The notes beneath the pieces were generated by a model. That model saw only the letters and a list, made by a program, of their open reading frames with translations. It was not told the origin of the DNA and did not search any database. The position numbers and the translations under genes were made by a program. A DNA stretch of 64,000 nucleotides from Salegentibacter holothuriorum (GTDB lineage: Bacteria > Bacteroidota > Bacteroidia > Flavobacteriales > Flavobacteriaceae), in contig NZ_FUYY01000003.1 of the NCBI RefSeq assembly GCF_900168045.1, forward strand, positions 248,001-312,000, given 5' to 3'. Positions 1-7,915 of this stretch are shown piece by piece (the first letter of the stretch is position 1; each line of letters begins with the position of its first letter).

Positions 1-190
1 CCAGGTTAAAATTATTAACTCCGGCATCTCCATTATGAATTTCCTTTAGAATTTCATCGTCCTTTCTTGCTTCATTTTCAAATATCTCCTGTACCTGTTG
101 TAAAATGTTTGCTGTAGAAATCCTTTTTTCTCTAGACTTATACAACTGTATTTTTAAATTGGTGCGAGGTAAATTTAAGTTCAACTTCAT
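1..190 (-). CDS. Hypothetical protein, N-terminal part only
   Basis: An open frame starts at ATG 188-190 on the minus strand and runs off the left edge after 63 codons. The visible part is basic at first (MKLNLNLPRTNLKIQLYK) and then becomes a charged, probably helical stretch rich in Glu, Lys and Gln. There is no signal peptide or membrane segment. I do not recognise the family. It is divergent from the fasciclin gene, with about 250 bp of A+T-rich DNA between them. The codon pattern resembles that of neighbouring genes, so I take it as real. Confidence 0.5.
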   Translation of the reverse strand, partial: MKLNLNLPRTNLKIQLYKSREKRISTANILQQVQEIFENEARKDDEILKEIHNGDAGVNNFNL

Positions 191-443
191 TTTCTTTTTC
201 TTTAGCATCTATCACTAAATTAAGTAATTAAGATGATTCTTGCAATCATAATTTTTAGTCTTACTGTCCTGGTGTTAAAACTATACTAATTAGATAATTT
301 TAAATAATGTTTAACTAATTTAAGATTAAATTAGACAAAAATTAAAATGAACGAATTCTTAATGAAATGCTAAATCGAATAAAAATAAAAACCGAAGCAC
401 TTCTAATCTCGTTTATTTAATAAACCATTTAAAAATTATTGTT

Positions 444-998
444 ATGAGAAATTTAAAACTATTAGGAATTTTTTGTTTCCTATTTATTGGCGGGACTTTA
501 ATGGCCCAAAACGGATCTACTATGGTTGGCGGTGCAGAAATGTATCCCAGCAAGAATATTGTAGAAAATGCTTCGCAATCTAATGATCACACTACTTTAG
601 TAGCTGCAGTAAAAGCTGCTGGATTAGTAGAAACCTTACAAAGCGAAGGTCCTTTTACTGTATTTGCACCAACAAATGCCGCTTTCGAAAAGCTACCAGC
701 AGGAACGGTAGAAACACTTTTAAAGCCAGAGAACAAAGAGAAATTGCAGGCTGTTCTTACTTACCACGTAATTGCGGGTGATTTTAAAGCAAAAGATGTT
801 GTAGCCGCTATTAAAAATGGCGACGGAAAAGCTACTTTTGAAACCGTGCAAGGTGGAAAACTTTACGCGATGATGGAAGATGGTAAAGTAAAGCTTAAAG
901 ACGCTTCAGGTAATGTAGCTACCGTAACCGTTGCAGATGTAAATCAATCAAATGGGGTTGTTCACGTTATTGATACAGTAGTATTGCCAGGGAAATAA
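444..998 (+). CDS. Secreted fasciclin (FAS1) domain protein
   Basis: The 184-residue product starts with a Sec signal peptide (residues 1-21, ending LMAQ) and carries one FAS1 domain over about residues 45-182. The two conserved FAS1 stretches are visible: TVFAPTNAAFEKLP near residue 73, and a later LTYHVIAG segment. The C-terminus ends with the usual NGVVHVIDTVVLP strand. FAS1 domains mediate adhesion or protein-protein contacts outside the cell or in the periplasm. It is a single-gene unit: the upstream gene is divergent and a hairpin terminator follows 25 bp after the stop. No lipobox is present, so the protein should be released or loosely attached. Confidence 0.9.
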   Translation: MRNLKLLGIFCFLFIGGTLMAQNGSTMVGGAEMYPSKNIVENASQSNDHTTLVAAVKAAGLVETLQSEGPFTVFAPTNAAFEKLPAGTVETLLKPENKEKLQAVLTYHVIAGDFKAKDVVAAIKNGDGKATFETVQGGKLYAMMEDGKVKLKDASGNVATVTVADVNQSNGVVHVIDTVVLPGK

Positions 999-1023
999 AT
1001 TGCTATAGAAAAAGAAGAATTAA

Positions 1024-1053
1024 AGAGCGGTCTATATGGCCGCTCTTATTTTG
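1024..1053 (+). terminator. Rho-independent terminator after the fasciclin gene
   Basis: A 7-bp GC-rich stem (AGAGCGG at 1024-1030 pairing with CCGCTCT at 1040-1046) with a 9-nt loop is followed by a T-rich tail. It lies 25 bp after the fasciclin stop codon. Confidence 0.85.
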
Positions 1054-1129
1054 TTAATTAAATATCAAATAAGTTATATACTTTTCCTAGTTCTTAAGGA
1101 AGGCTTATTTTGAGTGAAAATTGAAGTTT

Positions 1130-1717
1130 ATGAAAAAAGTAAAACTATTTATTACGTTAATTATGGCCGGAGCCTTTATGATGTCTTGCGGCTCTGGAAG
1201 CAATATTTCTAAAGACTCGGCCAAAAAAATAAAGAAGTACAATACGTATTCTTATTTACCTAATAAGGATACTATTAAAGATACTGATTATGATAATGAT
1301 CGCATTCACGAAGTTATTATAGCTACCATAAACAATAATATGTCTAGCGAAGGCTATGCTATAGATAATAGCAGGCCAGATGTTTTAGTGTATGTTCACA
1401 CGATGTTTGATGAAAGAATAGTTGATGTAAATGCAAATCCTGTTTATACTAATTTTTCATACTATCGTCCTGGGCTTTACATAGGGCCATATTATGAAGA
1501 TTATACTTATGACAACTATTTTACTGTACAGCGAATTACCGCGGCAGAGAAGGTTAAACAACTTCCTTATAAAGAAAAATCAATTGTTATAGATCTAATT
1601 GACAGAAGAACAAATCAAATTTTATGGCGTGGCACTGCCGATGAGGAAATTGGTTTAAAAAGATTAGAAAGAGATATAAGAGATTACGTAGATGAAATTT
1701 TTAAAGAATTTCCATAA
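1130..1717 (+). CDS. DUF4136 family lipoprotein
   Basis: The frame can be extended to a TTG at 1121, but the ATG at 1130 gives a standard lipoprotein signal peptide (MKKVKLFITLIMAGAFMMSC), so I choose 1130 (195 residues). The lipobox Cys is at residue 20, so the mature protein is a lipid-anchored envelope protein. The rest fits DUF4136: a conserved early segment with paired Asp/Asn residues, a middle VDVLVYVHT-like strand, and a C-terminal VIDLIDRRTNQILWRG stretch. The molecular role of the family is not established. It is a single gene, convergent with pheT. Confidence 0.85.
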   Translation: MKKVKLFITLIMAGAFMMSCGSGSNISKDSAKKIKKYNTYSYLPNKDTIKDTDYDNDRIHEVIIATINNNMSSEGYAIDNSRPDVLVYVHTMFDERIVDVNANPVYTNFSYYRPGLYIGPYYEDYTYDNYFTVQRITAAEKVKQLPYKEKSIVIDLIDRRTNQILWRGTADEEIGLKRLERDIRDYVDEIFKEFP

Positions 1718-1735
1718 TTTTCTTTAGCAGATAAT

Positions 1736-1872
1736 AAAAATTGGCTGTTTAAAAGTTCCTAACGTCACTCTGAACTTGTTTCAGAGTCTAAGCTAAATTG
1801 AAACTTAGTTCAAGTTAGAACCTGAAATAAATTCAGGTTGACGTAAAGATGGAAATTTAAGCAGCCAATTTT
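1736..1872. repeat. Structured palindromic intergenic repeat, copy A1
   Basis: An outer inverted repeat (AAAATTGGCTG near 1737-1747 with CAGCCAATTTT at 1862-1872) encloses an inner CGTCA (1763-1767) / TGACG (1839-1843) pair. Inside that pair are two small hairpins: TCTGAA-TTCAGA (1769-1785) and CCTGAA-TTCAGG (1821-1836). The core recurs at 34556-34636. It lies between the convergent DUF4136 and pheT genes and may also act as a bidirectional terminator. Confidence 0.7.
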
Positions 1873-1880
1873 ATATAGTA

Positions 1881-4307
1881 TTATCTTAATTCAGCTTGAA
1901 GTTCTTCTTCAAATCTTTGCTGAAGTTTTTTCATCATTTTATCTACCTGCTTATCGGTAAGGGTTTTATTATCATCCTGAAACTTAAAACTTACCGCGTA
2001 ACTTTTCTTCCCTTCCGGAAGATTTTTTCCCTGGTAAACATCAAAAAGATCTACTTCCTTAAGCAGTTTTTTCTCTGTTTTTAGGGCGATTTGCTCAATT
2101 TCTTCATAAGAAACATTATTATTCAATAGCAGAGCAAAATCACGTCTTACCGTAGGATATTTTGGAATAGCGTTAAAACTTGTCTTTCTGGTTTTGATCA
2201 CTTCCAATAAGGCGTCCCAGTTAAAGTCGGCGTATAATACTTCCTGGTCAATATCAAAATGCTTCAATACTTTTTTACGAATTACTCCAAATGAAACTAG
2301 ATTGTTTTTTGCTGAAGAAAATATAAGTCCTTCCGAAAATACATCAGATTTTACTGCAGAAGGTTTTAAATTTTGAATTCCTAATCTTTGAAAAATAGAT
2401 TCGATAACCCCTTTCAATAGAAAGAAATCGGTTCTTCCTGAAGTTGAATTCCATCGTTCTGCATTTCGGTTTCCACTAATAAAAATAGAAAGGTGTTTAT
2501 TTTCTACTCGACTACCGTTAAAATCGTGATAGGTTTTCCCGAATTCAAATAATTTTAAATCGCTGCGTTTTCTGTTAATATTATAACTCACAGATTCTAA
2601 ACCTGAATACAGCATAGATTGGCGTAATACAGATAAATCCTGACTTAAAGGATTTAGCATCTTTACATTATGAGAAGCGTTCAATTGCTCACTCAATTCA
2701 GTATAAGATGGGGATGTTAATGAGTTGGCCATTGTTTCGTAAAAACCCTGTCCCACTAGCTGATTAGCAATTAAATTCTGAAGCCGGTAATCTTCAAACT
2801 TAGAAGAATTGGCTACTGAAGCATTTAATTTTTCGCCAAACTTAATATTGTTGTACCCATAAACTCTTAAAATCTCTTCAATCACATCGGCTTCACGCTG
2901 CACATCTACCCGGTAAGATGGAATTGTAAGGCCCATTCCGGTTTCGGTAACATTATTCACGCGAATTTCCAGAGAAGCGAGTATAGATTTAATGGTTTCC
3001 TGCTGAAGATTCTCCCCAATAAGCTTGTTTACCTTATCAAAGGTTAGAAAAACCTGGAAATCTTCTATTTTCTTCGGATAAAGATCGTCAATATCACTGG
3101 TTACCTCACCACCGGCAATTTCGGTAATTAAAAGTACGGCACGTTTTAAAGCATATTCGGTAATGTTAGGATCAATTCCTCTTTCAAACCTAAATGAAGC
3201 ATCGGTATTTAAGCCATGTCTTTTAGCGGTTTTCCTAACGCTCACCGGATTAAAATAAGCACTTTCCAGGAAGATTTGTGTGGTAGTTGAGGTTACCCCG
3301 CTTGTAGCTCCTCCAAATACACCAGCGATACAAAGCGGTTTATTGGCATCACAGATCATAAGATCTTCTTCGTGAAGTTCGCGCTCTACCTCATCTAAGG
3401 TGGTGAATTTAGTGCCTTTATCTAAAGTTTTAACGTTGATTTCATTTCCGGCTATTTTTCCGGCATCAAAAGCGTGTAAAGGTTGCCCAAGCTCATGCAT
3501 TACATAATTAGTAGCATCTACAATATTATTCTTTGGACCAAGACCTATGGCCTTTAACCTATTCTGAAGCCATTTTGGTGATTCTTCAACCTTAAGTCCC
3601 GAAATTGTCACTCCGCAATATCTTGGAGCAAGCGCCGAATCTTCAACCTGTATTTGTATTTTAAGACTTCTATTATCTACATGAAAACTACTAACTGAGG
3701 GAGTAATAAGTTCCAGGTTTTTCCCCTGTTGGGTATAACCGGCTTTAAGATCTCTGGCAACACCCCAGTGGCTCATGGCATCAGCACGGTTTGGCGTTAG
3801 GCCAATTTCAAAAACCTGGTCGTTTTCTACTTCAAAAATTTCGGCTACGGGAGTTCCGGGAATAAGGTCATCTTTCATCACCATAATCCCTTCGTGGCTT
3901 TGGCCAAGACCAAGTTCTTTTTCAGAACAAATCATTCCAAAACTGGCTTCACCCCTAATCTTCCCTTTTTTAATAGGCCAGGCTTCTCCATTTTCATCAT
4001 AAAGTGTAGTACCAATTGTAGCAACCGGAACTTTTTGTCCCGCTGCAATATTTGGTGCTCCGCAAACAATTTGTACCTGTTCTCCATTACCAAGATCTAT
4101 GTTGGTAAGTTGTAATTTATCGGCATTAGGATGACTTTTACATTCTAGAACGTGACCAACTACAATTCCTTCAAGTCCACCTTTAATACTTTGAAAACTA
4201 TCCAGGCCTTCCACCTCAAGTCCAAGATCAGTGAGTAGTTCTCCGGTTGCTTCTTCAGCTTCAGGAAGTTTAATGAATTGTTTAAGCCAGTTATATGAAA
4301 TTTTCAT
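1881..4307 (-). CDS. pheT: Phenylalanine--tRNA ligase beta subunit
   Basis: The product is the beta subunit of the alpha2-beta2 PheRS that charges tRNA-Phe in the cytoplasm. At 808 residues it is full length for the bacterial family. Visible domains are an EMAP/Myf-type tRNA-binding domain (about residues 40-150, with VVGHVLECKSHPNADKL), B3/B4 editing domain (about 210-390), B5 domain (about 400-475), the catalytic-like core, and a C-terminal FDX-ACB anticodon-binding domain (about 715-808, with YPTVRRDFALLL). The start is ATG at 4305-4307, just below a TAnnTTTG box. pheS is not adjacent, as is common in Flavobacteriia. It is transcribed alone and convergent with the DUF4136 gene. Confidence 0.97.
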   Translation of the reverse strand: MKISYNWLKQFIKLPEAEEATGELLTDLGLEVEGLDSFQSIKGGLEGIVVGHVLECKSHPNADKLQLTNIDLGNGEQVQIVCGAPNIAAGQKVPVATIGTTLYDENGEAWPIKKGKIRGEASFGMICSEKELGLGQSHEGIMVMKDDLIPGTPVAEIFEVENDQVFEIGLTPNRADAMSHWGVARDLKAGYTQQGKNLELITPSVSSFHVDNRSLKIQIQVEDSALAPRYCGVTISGLKVEESPKWLQNRLKAIGLGPKNNIVDATNYVMHELGQPLHAFDAGKIAGNEINVKTLDKGTKFTTLDEVERELHEEDLMICDANKPLCIAGVFGGATSGVTSTTTQIFLESAYFNPVSVRKTAKRHGLNTDASFRFERGIDPNITEYALKRAVLLITEIAGGEVTSDIDDLYPKKIEDFQVFLTFDKVNKLIGENLQQETIKSILASLEIRVNNVTETGMGLTIPSYRVDVQREADVIEEILRVYGYNNIKFGEKLNASVANSSKFEDYRLQNLIANQLVGQGFYETMANSLTSPSYTELSEQLNASHNVKMLNPLSQDLSVLRQSMLYSGLESVSYNINRKRSDLKLFEFGKTYHDFNGSRVENKHLSIFISGNRNAERWNSTSGRTDFFLLKGVIESIFQRLGIQNLKPSAVKSDVFSEGLIFSSAKNNLVSFGVIRKKVLKHFDIDQEVLYADFNWDALLEVIKTRKTSFNAIPKYPTVRRDFALLLNNNVSYEEIEQIALKTEKKLLKEVDLFDVYQGKNLPEGKKSYAVSFKFQDDNKTLTDKQVDKMMKKLQQRFEEELQAELR

Positions 4308-4327
4308 GTCTTAATATTTTCAGTTCG

Positions 4328-4335
4328 CAAAGATA
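4328..4335 (-). promoter_or_regulatory. Probable -7 box for pheT
   Basis: On the minus strand the sequence reads TATCTTTG, an exact match to the Bacteroidota -7 consensus TAnnTTTG, 20 bp upstream of the pheT ATG. No TTG is seen at the expected -33 spacing, so only the -7 half is supported. Confidence 0.4.
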
Positions 4336-4374
4336 GTATTACGAATAGTTTTGACATAATTTGAAATTTTAATT

Positions 4375-4393
4375 TTACTCGATAATCGAGATT
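4375..4393. repeat. 19-bp palindrome-containing repeat, copy 1
   Basis: It contains the near-perfect palindrome CTCGATAATCGAG. The same 19 bp occur in opposite orientation at 23828-23846. Both copies are intergenic. This copy lies about 70 bp upstream of the pheT start. Confidence 0.6.
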
Positions 4394-4495
4394 TATATCC
4401 TTTGTAGGTTACTTCGATTAAAAAAATGATTTTTTGATTAAAACCTAAGGAACACTGGCCGGGGTTTTTAATGGATTAATTCAGGGAAATTCATG

Positions 4496-4528
4496 AAAAA
4501 AAAAGGAGCTCCCTAAGGTGCTCCTTTT
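4496..4528 (-). terminator. Terminator of the TPR/DUF1579-like gene
   Basis: The inverted repeat AAAAGGAGC (4501-4509) / GCTCCTTTT (4520-4528) forms a 9-bp stem with a 10-nt loop. On the minus strand it is followed by a run of T. It lies about 30 bp after the stop of the gene at 4556-5470. Confidence 0.85.
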
Positions 4529-4555
4529 AAACGCTAATTAAACTTAAACTAATAA

Positions 4556-5470
4556 TTAAGCTTCTCTTTTAAACTCCATTTTATTTACAAGTTCCCAATC
4601 CTGGCTTCCTTCTTTTGGTAGATAAACATGCCATTCTATATGGTCTTTATCTTTTTTTAAGATTACGTGTTTGGCTTGTTTTTCTTCATTGTTTTGTATG
4701 TAATCTTCCATGAACTCAAATTCTCCATTACCTTTATCGGTTATAGATAAATCAGAAACCTGAATTCCATTTGGGTTTACTGCATTAACATAAGCCATTT
4801 GGTAAGTGTCATCCATAGCATCGTAGGCTACTATTCTCTCGCAGCAAGCAACATTACCTTCTTTGGTATGCGTTATTCTTAAAACTGATTCCCCAGGTAA
4901 GTAAGTAATATTTTGTGTGCTTTTGGGTATATCCATTGCCTGGCCATCTCTGTAGCCGGTTTGTGTTATTTCCCAGTCTCCTGCTAGAAAATCTAGCTTT
5001 CGATGCTTATTTTCTAAACGAGCTAATTTTGAAAGCGAAGCTTGTTTCATTTCGGTTTTTTCTGCTTCATCCTCTATGTTTTCCGCTAATTTTGCCGCTT
5101 TTTTAAAATGTTCTTTGGCCTTCTCATTCTCTCCTTTTTCCAATAATAGGTCGCCATAAGAATCATAAGGGTTAGCTTGTTCTGGATATTCCTCAATTTG
5201 AGCTTTAAAAACATGCTCTGCAGTTTCCAGGTCATTATCCTCCATCATCAATTTATACCCAAGTAAATTTAAAGGTTCCTGTAAACCTTCGTATTCTGCA
5301 GTTTTATGCTCTTCATACATTTTCATCGCCTCATCAAGACCATTGCTTTTATATTCTTGATATAATTTCTCTTCCAGGGTTGTTTTGTTGTCTTCCTGAG
5401 CAAACAGTAAGCTACCGAATAAAATAAGGATTAAGCTCAGCAGCTTTTTTAAAATTATTCCTTTTTTCAT
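4556..5470 (-). CDS. Secreted TPR protein with DUF1579-like C-terminal domain
   Basis: A GTG at 5494 is in frame, but the ATG at 5470 gives a proper signal peptide (MKKGIILKKLLSLILILFGSLLFAQ), so I start there (304 residues). After the signal peptide come two or three TPR-like helical repeats (about residues 35-150; AEHVFKAQIEEYP and NPYDSYGDLLLEKGENEKA are typical). A beta-rich C-terminal domain follows from about residue 155, opening with LDFLAGDWEITQTGYRDG, the usual opening of DUF1579-like lipocalin-type domains. The likely location is the periplasm. The function is unknown; the TPR part suggests protein contacts. It is monocistronic with its own terminator. Confidence 0.8.
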   Translation of the reverse strand: MKKGIILKKLLSLILILFGSLLFAQEDNKTTLEEKLYQEYKSNGLDEAMKMYEEHKTAEYEGLQEPLNLLGYKLMMEDNDLETAEHVFKAQIEEYPEQANPYDSYGDLLLEKGENEKAKEHFKKAAKLAENIEDEAEKTEMKQASLSKLARLENKHRKLDFLAGDWEITQTGYRDGQAMDIPKSTQNITYLPGESVLRITHTKEGNVACCERIVAYDAMDDTYQMAYVNAVNPNGIQVSDLSITDKGNGEFEFMEDYIQNNEEKQAKHVILKKDKDHIEWHVYLPKEGSQDWELVNKMEFKREA

Positions 5471-5696
5471 AATATTAGGTGTTTTGGTTATCACCTAAAT
5501 TTACGCAATAATGCGGCGAAAAAAATCTCATGAAATCTTGTTAGATGTTGTAAATCAGTTATCTGTTTGCTTGCTTGTTGTTGGGAAGCCTTGGTTTAAC
5601 TAGAGAGATAGGATTTAAAAAATTTGAAGCGATAATATTAATTATGGTTAAAATCAAGGGAAACTCAGTAGGGTTTTTCTGAAGCAAAATTGATTC

Positions 5697-7796
5697 CTAG
5701 CTAATATAGTTCCAGATATTTTTATGTTTTGCCAGTTGAGCATAGGTAAAACGCAACACCTTATTTTTTTCAAGAGAGAGGCTGGGGTCTTCTTTTAGAA
5801 TTTGCATCGCATGGTAACGTGCCAATTTTAGAATGTCATTATCTTTTACAATATCGGCAATTTTTAGGTTTAAAACGCCGCTTTGTTGGGTACCCATAAT
5901 ATCTCCGGGGCCTCGTAATTTCAAATCAACTTCAGCAATTTCAAAACCGTCGTTAGTAGCAGTCATGGTTTCCAGCCTGGTTTTACTATCGTTAGATAAT
6001 TTGTGTCCCGTCATTAAAATACAAAAGCTCTGTTCAGCGCCACGGCCTACACGCCCCCTAAGTTGGTGAAGTTGTGAAAGGCCAAATCGCTCGGCACTTT
6101 CAATAATCATTACACTGGCATTTGGAACATTCACGCCAACTTCAATTACGGTGGTTGCGACCATAATTTGGGTTTCACCGCGCACAAAACGATCCATTTC
6201 ATAATCTTTAGCGTCAGATTTCATCTGGCCGTGAACTATAGAAATTTGTTCATCTGGAAATTCACGAGCAATACTTTCATAGCCGTCCATTAAATCTTTA
6301 TAGTCCATTTTTTCCGATTCCTGAATCAATGGATAAACCACATAGATTTGGCGCCCTTTTTTTATTTCATCTTTTATAAAAGCAAAGACTTTAAGTCGGT
6401 TGCTATCATAGCGATGAACTGTTTTTATTGGCTTTCTGCCGGGTGGTAATTCATCTATTACCGAGATATCCAAATCGCCATAAAGACTCATTGCCAGGGT
6501 TCGCGGAATTGGCGTTGCCGTCATTACCAAAATATGTGGAGGTACTTTGTTCTTTCGCCATAATTTTGCCCGTTGTGCCACCCCAAATCGGTGTTGTTCA
6601 TCTATAACGGCCAGTCCTAAATTTTTGAACTTCACCTTATCTTCCAGCAAAGCATGAGTGCCAATAAGAATATCTATTTCTCCATTCTCCAGCTTTTCGT
6701 GAATTTCCCGCCGCGCTTTTGTTTTAGATGAACCGGTAAGCAAGTAAATACTGGTGTCCAGATCCTTACATAGTTCTACAAGACCATTATAATGCTGAAT
6801 TGCAAGAATTTCAGTTGGTGCCATTAAGCAAGCCTGGAAACCATTGTCTAAAGCAATAAACATAGACATTAGCGCCACAATTGTTTTTCCTGAACCAACA
6901 TCTCCCTGTAGTAAACGGTTCATTTGCGCACCGCTTCCCAGATCTGCTCTAATTTCTTTAATAACTCTTTTTTGTGCACCGGTAAGTTCAAAAGGAAGGT
7001 GATTACTATAGAATTCACTAAAATTTTGCCCAATTTCTTCAAAAACAAAACCTTTTATTTTCTGCTTTTGTAGCATGTTTTTGATGAGCAATTGCAGCTG
7101 AATGTAAAACAGTTCCTCAAATTTTAATCGAAACTGAGCTTTTGCCAATAATTCCTGGCTCTGCGGAAAATGAATATTGAATACTGCTTCTACTTTTGGG
7201 ATCAATTTTAATTCGGTAGTGATTTCCTCAGAAAGCGTATCATAGAATTTACCTTTGGTTTCAATAAAAAGCTGTTGCATCAATTTATTGATTACCCTAT
7301 TGGTAATTCCAGATTTGGCTAATTTTTCGGTAGAAGGATAAATAGGCTGCATCGCAGTGCGCAGTTGTTTTTTATATTCTTCCACCGATTCCATTTCTGG
7401 ATGTGGCATACTAAAAAGGCCATTAAACCAATTGGTCTTTCCAAAGATCACATAAGGGGTGTTGATCTTTAAATTCTCCCTAATCCATTTTTGGCCCCGA
7501 AACCAAACGAGTTCCATTTTTCCGGTGTCGTCAATAAAATCGGCCACCAAACGCTTACCTCGTTTCTGATCAACACTTTTTATATGGGTGATTTTCCCCA
7601 CCACCTGTACTTCAGCTGAATTTCGTTGTAATTCATTTATTTTATAAAACCGGGTTTTATCCAGATATCGGTTAGGGAAGAAATTAACTAGATCCTGGTA
7701 GGTATGAATGCCAAGCTCTTTCCGGAGTAGATCGGCGCGATTTGGGCCAACTCCTTTTAGGTAATCTATGGGCGTTTGCAGAATATTAGCGTTCAT
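5697..7796 (-). CDS. recG: ATP-dependent DNA helicase RecG
   Basis: RecG is a monomeric SF2 helicase that remodels stalled replication forks and Holliday junctions. The product has 699 residues, the usual length. An N-terminal wedge/OB domain (residues about 10-160) precedes the helicase core. Visible motifs are Walker A GDVGSGKT (around residue 300), motif II DEQHRFG, motif III TATPIPRTLA, motif V ATTVIEVGVNVPNA and motif VI QLRGRVGRG. The C-terminal RecG-specific region (RGPGDIMGTQQSG) is present. The start is ATG at 7794-7796, and the N-terminal LKGVGPNRADLL stretch is typical of RecG. It is divergent from the M1 peptidase gene. Confidence 0.97.
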   Translation of the reverse strand: MNANILQTPIDYLKGVGPNRADLLRKELGIHTYQDLVNFFPNRYLDKTRFYKINELQRNSAEVQVVGKITHIKSVDQKRGKRLVADFIDDTGKMELVWFRGQKWIRENLKINTPYVIFGKTNWFNGLFSMPHPEMESVEEYKKQLRTAMQPIYPSTEKLAKSGITNRVINKLMQQLFIETKGKFYDTLSEEITTELKLIPKVEAVFNIHFPQSQELLAKAQFRLKFEELFYIQLQLLIKNMLQKQKIKGFVFEEIGQNFSEFYSNHLPFELTGAQKRVIKEIRADLGSGAQMNRLLQGDVGSGKTIVALMSMFIALDNGFQACLMAPTEILAIQHYNGLVELCKDLDTSIYLLTGSSKTKARREIHEKLENGEIDILIGTHALLEDKVKFKNLGLAVIDEQHRFGVAQRAKLWRKNKVPPHILVMTATPIPRTLAMSLYGDLDISVIDELPPGRKPIKTVHRYDSNRLKVFAFIKDEIKKGRQIYVVYPLIQESEKMDYKDLMDGYESIAREFPDEQISIVHGQMKSDAKDYEMDRFVRGETQIMVATTVIEVGVNVPNASVMIIESAERFGLSQLHQLRGRVGRGAEQSFCILMTGHKLSNDSKTRLETMTATNDGFEIAEVDLKLRGPGDIMGTQQSGVLNLKIADIVKDNDILKLARYHAMQILKEDPSLSLEKNKVLRFTYAQLAKHKNIWNYIS

Positions 7797-7811
7797 AAAA
7801 ACGAAGATATT

Positions 7812-7860
7812 AAAATCAGGTTTTTTAGGTTGAATTTCCTATAAAAATAAACCTGATTTT
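7812..7860. repeat. 12-bp inverted repeat between divergent recG and M1 peptidase genes
   Basis: AAAATCAGGTTT (7812-7823) and AAACCTGATTTT (7849-7860) form a perfect 12-bp inverted repeat with a 25-bp spacer. They lie in the 119-bp divergent promoter region. Each arm is followed by T-rich DNA, so it could be an operator, a hairpin in either leader, or an attenuator-like terminator. Confidence 0.5.
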
Positions 7861-7871
7861 TTCTGAAGCCA

Positions 7872-7879
7872 TACTTTTG
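7872..7879 (+). promoter_or_regulatory. Probable -7 box for the M1 aminopeptidase gene
   Basis: TACTTTTG matches TAnnTTTG and lies 36 bp upstream of the ATG at 7916. No clear TTG is found at the -33 position. Confidence 0.4.
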
Positions 7880-7915
7880 TCAAGTTTTTGTAATTTGCAA
7901 GGGTAGATTTTTATT

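Noticed and set aside
1121-1129. TTG start of the DUF4136 lipoprotein three codons before the ATG
   Set aside because: The ATG at 1130 gives a regular lipoprotein signal peptide; the extension adds only Leu/Met-Lys-Phe with no support.
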